A model generated the notes under the pieces. That model saw only the letters and a list, made by a program, of their open reading frames with translations, was not told the origin of the DNA and made no database searches. 38,369 nt of DNA. Source: Streptomyces sp. BR123. GTDB lineage: Bacteria > Actinomycetota > Actinomycetes > Streptomycetales > Streptomycetaceae. The translations under genes were made by a program, and so were the position numbers. Within the stretch, counting starts at the first letter, position 1; each line of letters opens with the position of its first letter. The DNA lies in NCBI RefSeq assembly GCF_013401435.1, contig NZ_JACBGN010000040.1, forward strand, positions 1 to 38,369. Reading direction: 5' to 3'. Positions 15,941-24,202 of the stretch are shown piece after piece.

Positions 15941-17494
15941 GTGCAGGCAGCTGTTTCGGTGACTCCCGCCGCAGGTACGCCGATGGAGGGCGAGCTCATA
16001 CAGACCTGCCTGGAACTGCTGAACCAGGCACAACAGCTCCCCGTGGACGATGCACAGCGCCGTCTGCTGGAACAGGCCGCCGGCGCGTTCATCCGCGACG
16101 GCCGGCATCAGCGCCGCGCTCGGGAACGCGCAGCCCGGGCAGCGGCCGACGCGAAGCTGCTCGCTGCCACGGCCACCGGCGCCCCCGACCGCGTCATGGA
16201 CGCGGCGCTGTCCACCGGCAACCCGCCCACCCGGCAAGGCCTGACCATCGGGGAATACGTCCGGAGTCAGCGCAGCTCCGGTACGAAGCGCCAGCCGCCG
16301 GCCGGCAACCCGGACAACGGCAGTCCCCTCCAGCTGCTGAACCGCCCGCAACGCTGCTACGTGTGCAAGAACCACTACCGGCAGGTCCACCCCTTCTACC
16401 ACCAGCTGTGTCCGCAGTGCGCCGAAGACAACTTCGCCCGTCGCACCGCCCGCACCGACCTCAACGGCCGGCGTGCGCTGCTGACCGGCGGACGCGTCAA
16501 GATCGGCTACGAGGCCGCGCTGATGCTCCTGCGGGACGGGGCCGAGCTCACCGTGACCACCCGCTTCCCCCGTGACGCAGTACGCCGCTTCGCCGCAGCG
16601 CCCGGCGCCGCCGGCTGGTGGCACCGGCTGCAGATCGCCGCCCTGGACCTGCGTGATCCCCGGCAGGTCCTTGCCTTCACCGACCACCTGCTCTCGCAGG
16701 GGCGGCACCTGGACATCCTGATCAACAACGCGGCTCAGACCCTGCGCCGCTCTCCTCGGGCCTACAGCGCGCTCGTCGCCGCCGAGACCGCCGACCCGGG
16801 TTCACTTCCCAAGGCTCGGATCTGGACCGCTCCGGGATTCCTCGCGCCCGGCCCCCGTACGGCGCCCCTGCCGTGGACGGCGGAGCTCGCCCCCGCACCC
16901 GAGCCGCACAAGACCGTGCCCGGCACCTCGGACTCGGCTGCCCCATCGTCGGCGGCCGCCCTGCTGCCGCACGGCGCCGCCGACGAGGCGGGCCTGCTGA
17001 CCGAGACGTCCGCCACCAACTCCTGGACGCTGCGGTTGGGACAGGTCGACCCGGTCGAACTGCTGGAAGTCCAACTGGTCAACGCCATCGCGCCGTTCCT
17101 GCTCGCAGACCGCCTGATGCCCCTGCTGGACGCGTCCCCGCACCGGCACCGCTACCTGATCAACGTGTCTGCCGTCGAAGGACAGTTCACCGTCCGCAAC
17201 AAGACCGGCGACCACCCGCACACCAACATGGCCAAAGCAGCCCTGAACATGCTCACGCGCACCAGTGCCGCCGAACTGGCCGCCCGCGGCATCCACACCT
17301 GCAGTGTCGACACCGGCTGGGTCACCGACGAGAAGCCACTTCCCGCACGGGAGCGGCACGCCGCCACCGGCTGGCGTCCTCCGCTGGACATCGTCGACGG
17401 TGCAGCCCGCATCTACCACCCCATCGTGCAGGGACAAGCCGGCGCACCCATCCACGGCGTCCTCCTGAAGGACTACCAGCACGTCGCATGGTGA
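15941..17494 (+). CDS. SDR-family protein with N-terminal zinc-ribbon module
   Basis: The 517-residue fusion starts at GTG 15941 behind AAGGA. Residues 1-130 are helical and Arg/Ala-rich. A four-Cys module follows (Cys139-x2-Cys142 and Cys157-x2-Cys160 around a His/Tyr-rich loop), probably binding zinc. An SDR Rossmann domain begins at about 172: TGGRVKIGYEAA is the nucleotide-binding glycine motif, LINNAAQ the NAG-type motif and NVSAVEG holds the catalytic Ser410. The YxxxK motif is replaced by Thr428-Asn-Met-Ala-Lys432: Lys is kept but Tyr is missing. An acidic/Pro-rich insertion (about 280-360) divides the domain. The fold is clear; the substrate and whether it is an active reductase are not. 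It converges on the TIGR03086 gene. Confidence 0.85.
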   Translation: MQAAVSVTPAAGTPMEGELIQTCLELLNQAQQLPVDDAQRRLLEQAAGAFIRDGRHQRRARERAARAAADAKLLAATATGAPDRVMDAALSTGNPPTRQGLTIGEYVRSQRSSGTKRQPPAGNPDNGSPLQLLNRPQRCYVCKNHYRQVHPFYHQLCPQCAEDNFARRTARTDLNGRRALLTGGRVKIGYEAALMLLRDGAELTVTTRFPRDAVRRFAAAPGAAGWWHRLQIAALDLRDPRQVLAFTDHLLSQGRHLDILINNAAQTLRRSPRAYSALVAAETADPGSLPKARIWTAPGFLAPGPRTAPLPWTAELAPAPEPHKTVPGTSDSAAPSSAAALLPHGAADEAGLLTETSATNSWTLRLGQVDPVELLEVQLVNAIAPFLLADRLMPLLDASPHRHRYLINVSAVEGQFTVRNKTGDHPHTNMAKAALNMLTRTSAAELAARGIHTCSVDTGWVTDEKPLPARERHAATGWRPPLDIVDGAARIYHPIVQGQAGAPIHGVLLKDYQHVAW

Positions 17495-17536
17495 CCGCGC
17501 CCCGGGCCTGAGCAGACAGCCCGCCGCCGCGTGCCG

Positions 17537-17552
17537 TGCCGGCATGCCGGCA
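17537..17552. terminator. 16-bp perfect palindrome between convergent genes
   Basis: TGCCGGCATGCCGGCA is its own reverse complement. It lies between the SDR stop (17494) and the TIGR03086 stop (17583), where a two-way terminator is expected, though as RNA it would need to open a few central bases to form a loop. It could equally be a protein-binding site. Confidence 0.35.
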
Positions 17553-17582
17553 AGCCTCCGGTGGTCGGCTGCTGCAACGGCC

Positions 17583-18188
17583 TCATGGGGACGTCGGAGG
17601 TGTCCAGCCCGGGTCCCGTCCGCTCAGCCCGATCGCCCGGTCCAGCAGTGGAGCGTCGTCCGGTACGGGCACGACGGCCCCGAAGATTCCCCCGCCGCGG
17701 CTTTCGTCCTCGGCGGCCGCCAGCAGGAATGCGTGCGCGGCGCGCAGCGCGGCCGCATCGGGGGCGTACTCCTGGCCGAGGGCCCGGGCGAGGTCCCAGC
17801 CGTGGATCACCAGTTCGTCGACGGCCACGGCACCCGCGATGCCGCCGGGCAGGTCCACGGCGCCCGCGCGGGTCATGCCGGTCCAGGCGGCCGGGTCCGT
17901 CCATGCTCCGGCCATTTCGGCGAGGGCCCGGGGCAGTTCCTCGCGCCAGTGGTCGGGCAGGGCGGGCACGGCTGCTGCGCCGGGTGCCGTGTCGGTCGTG
18001 GGCCCCAGGTTCTTTCGGGCTGCGTCGCGGAAAGCGACGGCGAGGAGTGCGAGGTGGCTCAGCAGGTCACTGACCGCGTACTCGGGGCAGGGCGTCGGGG
18101 CGGCGAGCCGGTCGTCCGGGACTCCGGCCGCGAGTCGGGCCACGACCCGGGCTTGTGGTCGTAGGTCGAGCGGCGTCGTTTCGGTCAT
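17583..18188 (-). CDS. TIGR03086-type metal-binding protein (mycothiol-dependent DinB-like)
   Basis: The 201-residue protein has the DinB/maleylpyruvate-isomerase four-helix fold as found in the TIGR03086 family: APTPCPEYAVSDLLSHLALL near the N-terminus carries the first metal His, and VDELVIHGWDLARALGQ at about 125-140 carries the second His and an Asp. Family members bind a divalent metal, and some use mycothiol as cofactor; this one's substrate is unknown. ATG 18188 follows GGGAG. No signal peptide is present. The next gene upstream on the same strand is the ABM-like protein, 187 bp away. Confidence 0.85.
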   Translation of the reverse strand: MTETTPLDLRPQARVVARLAAGVPDDRLAAPTPCPEYAVSDLLSHLALLAVAFRDAARKNLGPTTDTAPGAAAVPALPDHWREELPRALAEMAGAWTDPAAWTGMTRAGAVDLPGGIAGAVAVDELVIHGWDLARALGQEYAPDAAALRAAHAFLLAAAEDESRGGGIFGAVVPVPDDAPLLDRAIGLSGRDPGWTPPTSP

Positions 18189-18375
18189 CTGCGGCTCCCT
18201 GCGGGGCGACGGGTTCGAAGGGTGGACCGGCGACGAGATCGGTGCTCACCGCAGCAGGGCCCGGTTCCTGGACGGGTTGCTCTCGAGGAAGCGGTTACGG
18301 CCGCGCACACCCCGCTCCCCCGAGGTCGGTGCCGGGGGCGCGAGGCCTTGGGCGCAGGAGAACACGCTTGCGGCC

Positions 18376-18660
18376 CTAGGAGGCGGCCACGACCTCCCCG
18401 GCCAGGACCTGAGGAGGGTTGGGGAGCAGTGGGGCGAGGTTGTCCCGTACGAAGTCCGCCGCGGTCGCGATCGATTCGTCTGCACCGGCCTGGTCCTGGA
18501 AGACGCTGGTCGAGATCATCACTCCGTTCCCGGCGTCGATCCAGTAGTAGGCCACGAATCCGGGGACACGCCGCATGAGCGGCACGAAGCCCTCTCGGAC
18601 GATGCGTGCCGCCTCGGCGGGATCGGTCACTCCTTCGTACCGCCGCACTGCTGCGTACAT
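18376..18660 (-). CDS. Small ABM-like (antibiotic biosynthesis monooxygenase fold) protein
   Basis: The 94-residue product starts at ATG 18660, chosen because GAGGAG stands eight bases upstream; the frame remains open upstream to 18735 but without a better start. The pattern MYAAVRRYEGV, EAARIVREGFVPLMRRVPGFVAYYW, then GVMISTSVFQDQAGADES matches the dimeric alpha/beta-barrel (ABM) fold: one domain, no insertion. Proteins of this fold include small cofactor-free monooxygenases and heme-binding relatives. No catalytic residues can be assigned here. Confidence 0.8.
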   Translation of the reverse strand: MYAAVRRYEGVTDPAEAARIVREGFVPLMRRVPGFVAYYWIDAGNGVMISTSVFQDQAGADESIATAADFVRDNLAPLLPNPPQVLAGEVVAAS

Positions 18661-19115
18661 GGCCGGCTCCTCGGGTGGCTGCGGGACGGTCGTTGCCGGG
18701 ACGACCTTCCCCCGCGGCAGCCACCGCGATCGCAAGCCGTCCGGCTTTCACCGCCATGGGCCGCCTTTCCGTCGTCCGAACGGCGCCCTTCCCGCCGGGA
18801 AGCCGGCTGTGCGTGCGCCGGTGAGTGGCCCGCCGGCGGTTCTGCTGCCGGTGCAGCCTCCTCGGGCCTGCGAGCCGTACCGTCGAGGTGTGGACGAGGG
18901 ACGTGGCAGTCGAGCGACTGCCTGCGGACGAGCCCTGAGAGGGCGGGTGCGATCGTGAGCCGCATCCCTCACCACCTGGTTCGGGCCGGCCACAGCCGAC
19001 TGACCCGCCCCGCGGCGGGGAGGGCGGTCGCCGCCGCCTGCGGCTCCATCGCGGGGCGCCGGTACGCAGTCGCCGAGGGCTTCGCGCCGAGCGGTGCCGT
19101 GCGGCACCGCCGTGC
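18661..19115. other. Gene-free stretch between ABM-like and DUF4139 genes
   Basis: This 455-bp region contains no gene I can support. A minus-strand frame from ATG 18757 has a fair SD (GGAAAGG) but overlaps the ABM-like gene out of frame, with an Arg/Gly-rich shadow-like product. The rest is GC-rich without notable repeats. Confidence 0.5.
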
Positions 19116-20678
19116 TCAGAGCCCCGTCACCTTGGCGCTCGCCGCCAGCTCGTACACCAGGGTGACCGTGCTGCGACCGCCGGGCGGGAGGCGGATGCTC
19201 CAGCTGACGATGCCCTCGGAGTCGACGGCCTCGGGGGCCGGGGAGCAGGCGTCCTTGCGCAGCCGGACCTCCACGGCCGAAACCTCGGAGACCGGTATCC
19301 GCTCGCGGAGGACCACCACTCGGTCGCCCTGTTCGCCGGGCGCGGAGAACCGGGACAGGTGCACCTCCACCGTGCGGGTGATCACGGTCTTCTGCAGGAT
19401 CCCGGTGGTGTCCCGGGACTCCTCGGTGCGCCGGACCACCGCATGGTCGTCGCGGCTGCCGAAGGCGAGTTCGACGGGCGCCCCGGGCGCGGTCATGTCC
19501 AGCGTGCCCCGGCCACTGAACCCGCTGCCGCGGACCAGGTCCACCGGGCCGGAGAGCAGGGCGTGACCGGAGAGGTTGTCGAACCGCACCACTTGGGTGA
19601 CCAACGGGGACATCTCGGGTGAGCAGACGTACTCGCTGGCCGTGGCTGTCGTGAAGGCGGAGAGGGGCACCCTGTGGGCTCGGCCGTCCCCGGGCACGGA
19701 CACCGGTGCGGGGGCGCTCAGTACGCGTGTCTCGCCGCCGTCGTCCACGCCGGGCAGGCCCAGTACCGGGGTGGGGCCGAGGTTCCCGATCTCCTCCTCG
19801 CGCAGTTCGATGTCGACCGTGCGGCGCTCGCCCGCGGAGCGGTCGGTGAGGGTGAGCCTGTCCTCACCCAGCTGCGGCGGGGTGGTGGTCAGCGCCGAGC
19901 GGGCCGTGGACAGGGTCAGTCGTACGTCGGACCAGTCCTCGCCGGTGCGCTGCCAGACCATCGCGTCGGTCTCCAGCGTCAGGGAGTCCCCGTCGAGCAC
20001 GGCCCGGTAGGCGGGCCGCCACAGTGCGCACGGGGTGAGGTGTGTCAGGCGCAGTTCCGCCGGGCCGGCGGTCTGGGTCTGCACGGTCAGGTCGATGTGG
20101 CCGACCAGCTCGGCCGGCTCCTCCTCGGCCAGGTGCATGGCCCGCCGGGTGTCACCGAGTTCGGATTCGAGTGCGGTGAGGCGGGCCTGGACGATGCGGA
20201 GTTGCTCTGCGTGGGTGTCGCGTTCGTTGTCCACCCGGTCCAGTTCGGCGGCCCAGCGGGTTCGGTCGGTCTCGCCTGTGCCGGCGCCTTCGGAAACCTC
20301 CCGGAGCAGGTCGCCGGCCAGGTGGCCGAGCAGGTCGAGGCGGGCGCGCAGCCGGTCCCGTCGCCGCTCGAGGGTCTTGTGTTCCTCCTCCAGTTCGTGC
20401 ACGCGCAGGCGGAGGGCGGAGTCGTCCTCGGCGGAGGGCAGGGGCCCGCGGGGCGTCCAGGTCCGCACGATCCGCGCGTCGAGCACGGTCGCGGGGAAGT
20501 CGGCGGTCAGGCCGGCGTGGAGGGTCCGGTCGACGGCGAGCGCGCTGACCGGCCCGAGGCGGATCCGCTGGACGCCCGCCTCCAGGTCGAGGGCGGCGGA
20601 CCGTTCGACGTGGGCGCGGTCCTCCAGACAGGTGACGGCGGTGACGGGGAGGGCGATCGGCTTCGGGGCCGTGGACAT
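19116..20678 (-). CDS. DUF4139/DUF4140 protein (MuiA-like), second of tandem pair
   Basis: The 520-residue protein has an N-terminal beta domain (DUF4140-like, about 10-75), a charged coiled coil (about 85-185, ending in a heptad-rich LRIVQARLTALESELGD segment) and a C-terminal DUF4139 beta region with LWRPAYRAVLDG and QRTGEDWSDVRLTLSTARS, the family's most recognisable motif. The family includes the so-called mucoidy inhibitor MuiA; its biochemical role is unknown. No signal peptide or membrane segment is visible. The start lies eight bases after the stop of its paralogue, and its AGGAG is inside or at that gene's end, so the two are probably co-translated. Confidence 0.88.
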   Translation of the reverse strand: MSTAPKPIALPVTAVTCLEDRAHVERSAALDLEAGVQRIRLGPVSALAVDRTLHAGLTADFPATVLDARIVRTWTPRGPLPSAEDDSALRLRVHELEEEHKTLERRRDRLRARLDLLGHLAGDLLREVSEGAGTGETDRTRWAAELDRVDNERDTHAEQLRIVQARLTALESELGDTRRAMHLAEEEPAELVGHIDLTVQTQTAGPAELRLTHLTPCALWRPAYRAVLDGDSLTLETDAMVWQRTGEDWSDVRLTLSTARSALTTTPPQLGEDRLTLTDRSAGERRTVDIELREEEIGNLGPTPVLGLPGVDDGGETRVLSAPAPVSVPGDGRAHRVPLSAFTTATASEYVCSPEMSPLVTQVVRFDNLSGHALLSGPVDLVRGSGFSGRGTLDMTAPGAPVELAFGSRDDHAVVRRTEESRDTTGILQKTVITRTVEVHLSRFSAPGEQGDRVVVLRERIPVSEVSAVEVRLRKDACSPAPEAVDSEGIVSWSIRLPPGGRSTVTLVYELAASAKVTGL

Positions 20679-20686
20679 GGCGGTTG

Positions 20687-22834
20687 TCAGCTCCTGCGGT
20701 TGCCGCCGACCAGGGCTTTGCCGGTCGGGATGCGGATCTCGTAGCCGCCTGCGAGGGCGGCGGTGGCGCCTGCGGGCAGGTCGAGCCGCCAGAGGCGCGT
20801 GCCGGGGGCGTGGTTCTCGGGCCCGGTGCCCGCCTCGGGTGCAGTCCAGTCTGCCCGTTCCTCGATACGGACGTCCGGCTCGGAGGTGACGGGTATCCGC
20901 TCGCGGACCTCGACGGTGACGGGTCGGGCGAGCCCGTTGGCCAGCTCGACGTGGACGCGGTGGTCGAGCACCGTGGTGTTGTGGCGCAGGCCCGCCGTCG
21001 ACTCGTTCAGATGTGTGCGGCGGATCACCCGGATGCCCTCGGCGGGGCCGAGCCCGACCCTGCGGACGGCGCCGGGAGCGAGCGTGGGCAGGGCAGCGGT
21101 CAGCAGGAACTCGCCGTCGACGGTGACCTCCACCGGGCCGGCCAGCAGTGCCTGGTCGGTGGCGTTGGACAGCACCAGCGTGGCGTACACGGTCTGTTCC
21201 ACGGACGGCACGGTGAGGTACTCGGTACGCAGCCCGACCGGGATCTCCGTGACGGTGACCGTGTGCCAGGTTCCGTCCGACGGGATGTCGGTGCGTGCGG
21301 CGGCGTCGAACCGGTGGTCGAAGGAGCCCGCCGACTCACGGGGCCTCACCGCGTCGCCCGGGAGCGGCAGCGAGGCCACCGATTCGGCGCGGCGGCGGTA
21401 CTCCTGCGCCACCGGGTCGGTGGGGGCACCGGGGAACAGTCTGCCCCTGTGCGTGCCCGACTCGTCGGGACCGCTCAGGACGAGGGCGGCGTAGTCGAGC
21501 TCGGTGCCGCTCGGGCGCGGCGGTACGACCACCGGAGGCGGGGGCGGAGGAGGTGCCGGGGCACCGCCGGGAGCCGGGGCCGCCATGGCCGGTCGGCCGG
21601 GTGCCCCCGCGAAGGAGGAACCACCGCTGCGTGCCCTGCCGGCGGGCCGTCCCGAGGGGGCCTGCGGCGCAAGGCCGGGACGTGCGCCGCCGTAGCCCGG
21701 CGCCGAGGGCGGGGCCGGGGCCGGGGCCGACGGCGGGAGTACGGGCCGCGGGGCGGCGACCGGGGCGGGACTCGGTACGGGACCGCCCGGCAGCACGGCG
21801 GGCCCGCCGGCGGCGGCCACCGACGCTGCTCGGACCGCGGGAGGGGAACCGGCCGCGTCGTATCCGGAGAACAGCCCGGCCAGCCCGGCCGGAGGCTCGC
21901 GCCAGCCGGAGGGTGCGGGGGCGGCCTGACGACGGCCGAGGCGGATCGAGCGGAGCCTGGGCAGGTCGTTGCCGCGCCGGAGGTCGGCGGTGGCCAGAGC
22001 AATGCGTACACCCGTCCAGTCCTCGCCGGTGCGCTGGGCGACCGAGGCGCGCATCAGGAGACGGCCGTCGCTGTCACCTTGACGGCAGGTGAGCCGGTAG
22101 GTCGGCACCCACACCGCGCCCGGCACTGCGTACTCCAGCTCGACCTCCACCTCCGGCTCCCCGTCCTCCTCGGGTTCCGTCCCGGCCGCCCGGAGGCCGT
22201 CGGGTCCCGGGACCACGCCGGTGTCACCAGGGCGATCGAGGGTGAGGACCGCGCAGACCGTGGTCGGCACGTGTGCCGACGGCGCGTCGGTAGAGGCCCG
22301 GGCAAGGCGGTCGGTGGCGACGTCGAGCTCGTGCTCCACGCTGCTCACGGTCCGCTCCAGCCCGGCGAGGCGGGAGTGCAGTCGCGTCAGCCGCTCGTCG
22401 ACGAAGTCGGCGAGGTCCAGCCATGCGCCGACCGGAGTACGGCGGTGCGGGTCGTCCCTCCTGCGGGCTGGCGGGACGGGCTTGAGCCCCCTGACCTCCT
22501 CGATCAGGCCGAGCTGTCGGTCCCGGCGGGCCAGCGCCGCCGCGTACTCGTCGGTCAGCCGCTCGACCTCGCGGTGCAACCCGTCGGGCGTTGCCAGGCC
22601 GGGGGTGCCGGCCTCGACGTCCACCCTGGCCTCGGTGACACGCACTCCCGGCACGCCCAGGACTCGGGCCCGCAGCGAGCCCGGGTCCAGCGACCGGGGC
22701 AGTCCTGCCACCCGCACCTTGCCGTCGCGCGGCACGCTTCCGCGGGCCAGGCGGCGGCAGAGCGCCCCCTGCGCGTACACCACCACCGAATCGAGGGTCG
22801 AACCCCACTGTCGTGCTGCTGCTTCCGTCTTCAT
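20687..22834 (-). CDS. DUF4139/DUF4140 protein (MuiA-like), first of tandem pair, with Pro-rich insert
   Basis: The 715-residue paralogue of the next gene has the same order: N-terminal beta domain (WGSTLDSVVVYAQGALCRR), coiled-coil region (about 85-160) and DUF4139 domain (VWVPTYRLTCRQ, AQRTGEDWTGVRIALATAD). An insertion of about 150 residues, very rich in Pro, Ala and Gly (a run of nine Pro near its end), splits the C-terminal region and probably forms a disordered linker. ATG 22834 is chosen because GGGGG lies eight bases before it; a GTG two codons upstream is possible. A perfect 8-bp-arm inverted repeat spans the promoter area. Function is unknown. Confidence 0.88.
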   Translation of the reverse strand: MKTEAAARQWGSTLDSVVVYAQGALCRRLARGSVPRDGKVRVAGLPRSLDPGSLRARVLGVPGVRVTEARVDVEAGTPGLATPDGLHREVERLTDEYAAALARRDRQLGLIEEVRGLKPVPPARRRDDPHRRTPVGAWLDLADFVDERLTRLHSRLAGLERTVSSVEHELDVATDRLARASTDAPSAHVPTTVCAVLTLDRPGDTGVVPGPDGLRAAGTEPEEDGEPEVEVELEYAVPGAVWVPTYRLTCRQGDSDGRLLMRASVAQRTGEDWTGVRIALATADLRRGNDLPRLRSIRLGRRQAAPAPSGWREPPAGLAGLFSGYDAAGSPPAVRAASVAAAGGPAVLPGGPVPSPAPVAAPRPVLPPSAPAPAPPSAPGYGGARPGLAPQAPSGRPAGRARSGGSSFAGAPGRPAMAAPAPGGAPAPPPPPPPVVVPPRPSGTELDYAALVLSGPDESGTHRGRLFPGAPTDPVAQEYRRRAESVASLPLPGDAVRPRESAGSFDHRFDAAARTDIPSDGTWHTVTVTEIPVGLRTEYLTVPSVEQTVYATLVLSNATDQALLAGPVEVTVDGEFLLTAALPTLAPGAVRRVGLGPAEGIRVIRRTHLNESTAGLRHNTTVLDHRVHVELANGLARPVTVEVRERIPVTSEPDVRIEERADWTAPEAGTGPENHAPGTRLWRLDLPAGATAALAGGYEIRIPTGKALVGGNRRS

Positions 22835-22854
22835 GTGCACCGCCCCCACCGCGT

Positions 22855-22883
22855 TCGTTCTGGTGAAAGCGTACGCAGAACGA
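22855..22883. promoter_or_regulatory. Inverted repeat spanning putative promoter of the DUF4139 pair
   Basis: TCGTTCTG (22855-22862) and CAGAACGA (22876-22883) are exact reverse complements separated by 13 bp. On the minus strand the spacer contains TACGCT, a TANNNT -10 candidate, about 30 bp before the start codon at 22834. A repressor bound here would cover the -10. The -35 is not obvious. Confidence 0.45.
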
Positions 22884-23086
22884 GGCACCGGCTCATCTCG
22901 CATACCGCGCCCTGTGGACAACCTCCGCCCGGTTCACGACGATTCGCCCCTCGCGGGCCGAAGGCCGGGTTCAGGCGGCCGCGCGGCGGCCCGGCACGGC
23001 CCGGTGATCGTCGACGTCTTCACCCCGCCCGGCTGCGCGAGAAGGCCGCAGCACGAACGCCGGACACGCCGCCGGGTGCCGGCGGC

Positions 23087-24010
23087 TCAGGGTATGCGGT
23101 TGATCTTCCCTTCCCGCATCAGCTTCTCCAGCTCCTCGTCGGACAGCGGCTGCAGCGAGTCCAGGAGACGACGCAGCCCGCCTTCGTCCAGAGTCCGACC
23201 GGAAACCTCGACCTCCGCGTCCCGATGGCGGCGGACGAGCACGACCTCGCGTTCGCCACCGGAGAGGTCGCGGACCGTGCGCTTCTCGCCGCGCTCGTCC
23301 ACCGTGCACGTCACGCCGTCCTCCGCGGGCTCGGGGCATCGGGGCGCCGGTGTGAGCGGCGAGCGCACCGTGAGGCCCACGTACGCGAACACGTCCTGGC
23401 GGACGGAGCGGTATTCCACGATGAAGTGGGCGGGGCCGACCTCGGCACGGGACACCTCCATGCCCGACGGCGCAGCGCCCGCGTACAGCAGCTCCGGATG
23501 CTCCCGGTACCGCGCGACCTCCGCTGCGTGCCGGCGCTGCTGCGCCTGGTCCGGGCCGACGAAGCCCCCGTAGGCCACTGCGGCCGCCAGCGCGGCCACC
23601 GCGCCCAGCCGCACCCATCGGATCGGCACGAAGAACGCCGCGGCCACGGCGTACGGCACGCCCGCCAGCGCGATCCGGATACGGGCGCTCCCCAGGTCGA
23701 CATCCGCACCGTAGGCGGCCAGACCTGCCAGGATGCCGAGCGTGCCGAGGCCGAAGACCAGTGCCGCCCAGCCGAGCCGCCGCGGCATGGAGCCGCACAT
23801 CGGCACCACGGTCCGCACCGGCACGCCCGCCGCAACCAGCAGACCCACCGACAGCAGCGCACCCAACGCGAAGACCGGGACCGCCGCACCGGCACCGGCG
23901 ACCCAGGCCGCCACGAGCAGTCCGGAACCGAGCGCCGGCATCACGAGTGCCATGGCCGCCCAGACCAGGAGGAGATGCAGGGCCGTTAACGCCCCTCTGC
24001 CATGCGTCAT
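23087..24010 (-). CDS. Multi-pass membrane protein with soluble C-terminal domain, unknown function
   Basis: From ATG 24010 the product is 307 residues. Five hydrophobic segments fill the N-terminal half (roughly 5-30, 35-58, 72-98, 103-125 and 127-148), followed by a soluble, charged domain of about 150 residues that includes TVDERGEKRTVRDLSGGEREVVLVRRH and ends with an acidic helix (PLSDEELEKLMREGKI). I recognise no family. An ATG at 24046 adds 12 unusual residues; neither start has a good SD. A GAGTA-N4-TACTC inverted repeat and two tandem 19-bp repeats lie just upstream. The orphan ATP synthase b-like gene precedes it on the same strand (185 bp). Confidence 0.75.
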   Translation of the reverse strand: MTHGRGALTALHLLLVWAAMALVMPALGSGLLVAAWVAGAGAAVPVFALGALLSVGLLVAAGVPVRTVVPMCGSMPRRLGWAALVFGLGTLGILAGLAAYGADVDLGSARIRIALAGVPYAVAAAFFVPIRWVRLGAVAALAAAVAYGGFVGPDQAQQRRHAAEVARYREHPELLYAGAAPSGMEVSRAEVGPAHFIVEYRSVRQDVFAYVGLTVRSPLTPAPRCPEPAEDGVTCTVDERGEKRTVRDLSGGEREVVLVRRHRDAEVEVSGRTLDEGGLRRLLDSLQPLSDEELEKLMREGKINRIP

Positions 24011-24046
24011 ATGACGGATCGTGTCAGGCGGCTTCCAGACGCACAT

Positions 24047-24093
24047 GAGTACGCATACTCAGCACAGAACCGGCTACTCGGCACAGAACCAGC
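24047..24093. repeat. Inverted repeat plus two tandem 19-bp repeats
   Basis: GAGTA (24047-24051) and TACTC (24056-24060) form an inverted repeat. The TACTC arm is also the start of the first of two head-to-tail 19-bp units, TACTCAGCACAGAACCGGC (24056-24074) and TACTCGGCACAGAACCAGC (24075-24093), identical at 17 of 19 positions. They occupy the upstream region of the membrane-protein gene, so they look like an operator array; a chance duplication is possible. Confidence 0.5.
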
Positions 24094-24179
24094 CGAGGTG
24101 CGGAAGCCGGTCGCTGCTCACGTGCGGCGGCTGGAGTCCGCGTCCCATTGACGCACCGCAGGAAACCTCCGTGGCAGAG

Positions 24180-24202
24180 GAGTTGACCTGCAAACTCAAC
24201 TC
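24180..24202 (-). terminator. Hairpin overlapping the b-subunit-like stop codon
   Basis: GAGTTGA (24180-24186) and TCAACTC (24196-24202) are perfect 7-bp arms around a nine-base loop; the gene's TGA (24198-24196) is inside one arm. No T-run follows. It could be a weak terminator or mRNA 3'-end structure. Confidence 0.35.

Noticed and set aside
18376..18757. Minus-strand ORF from ATG 18757 with a fair SD
   Set aside because: It overlaps the ABM-like gene out of frame for most of its length and has an Arg/Gly-rich, domain-free product.
20684..23989. 1101-residue plus-strand open frame over the DUF4139 and membrane-protein genes
   Set aside because: Antisense shadow; the minus-strand genes have DUF4139 motifs, SDs and membrane helices.
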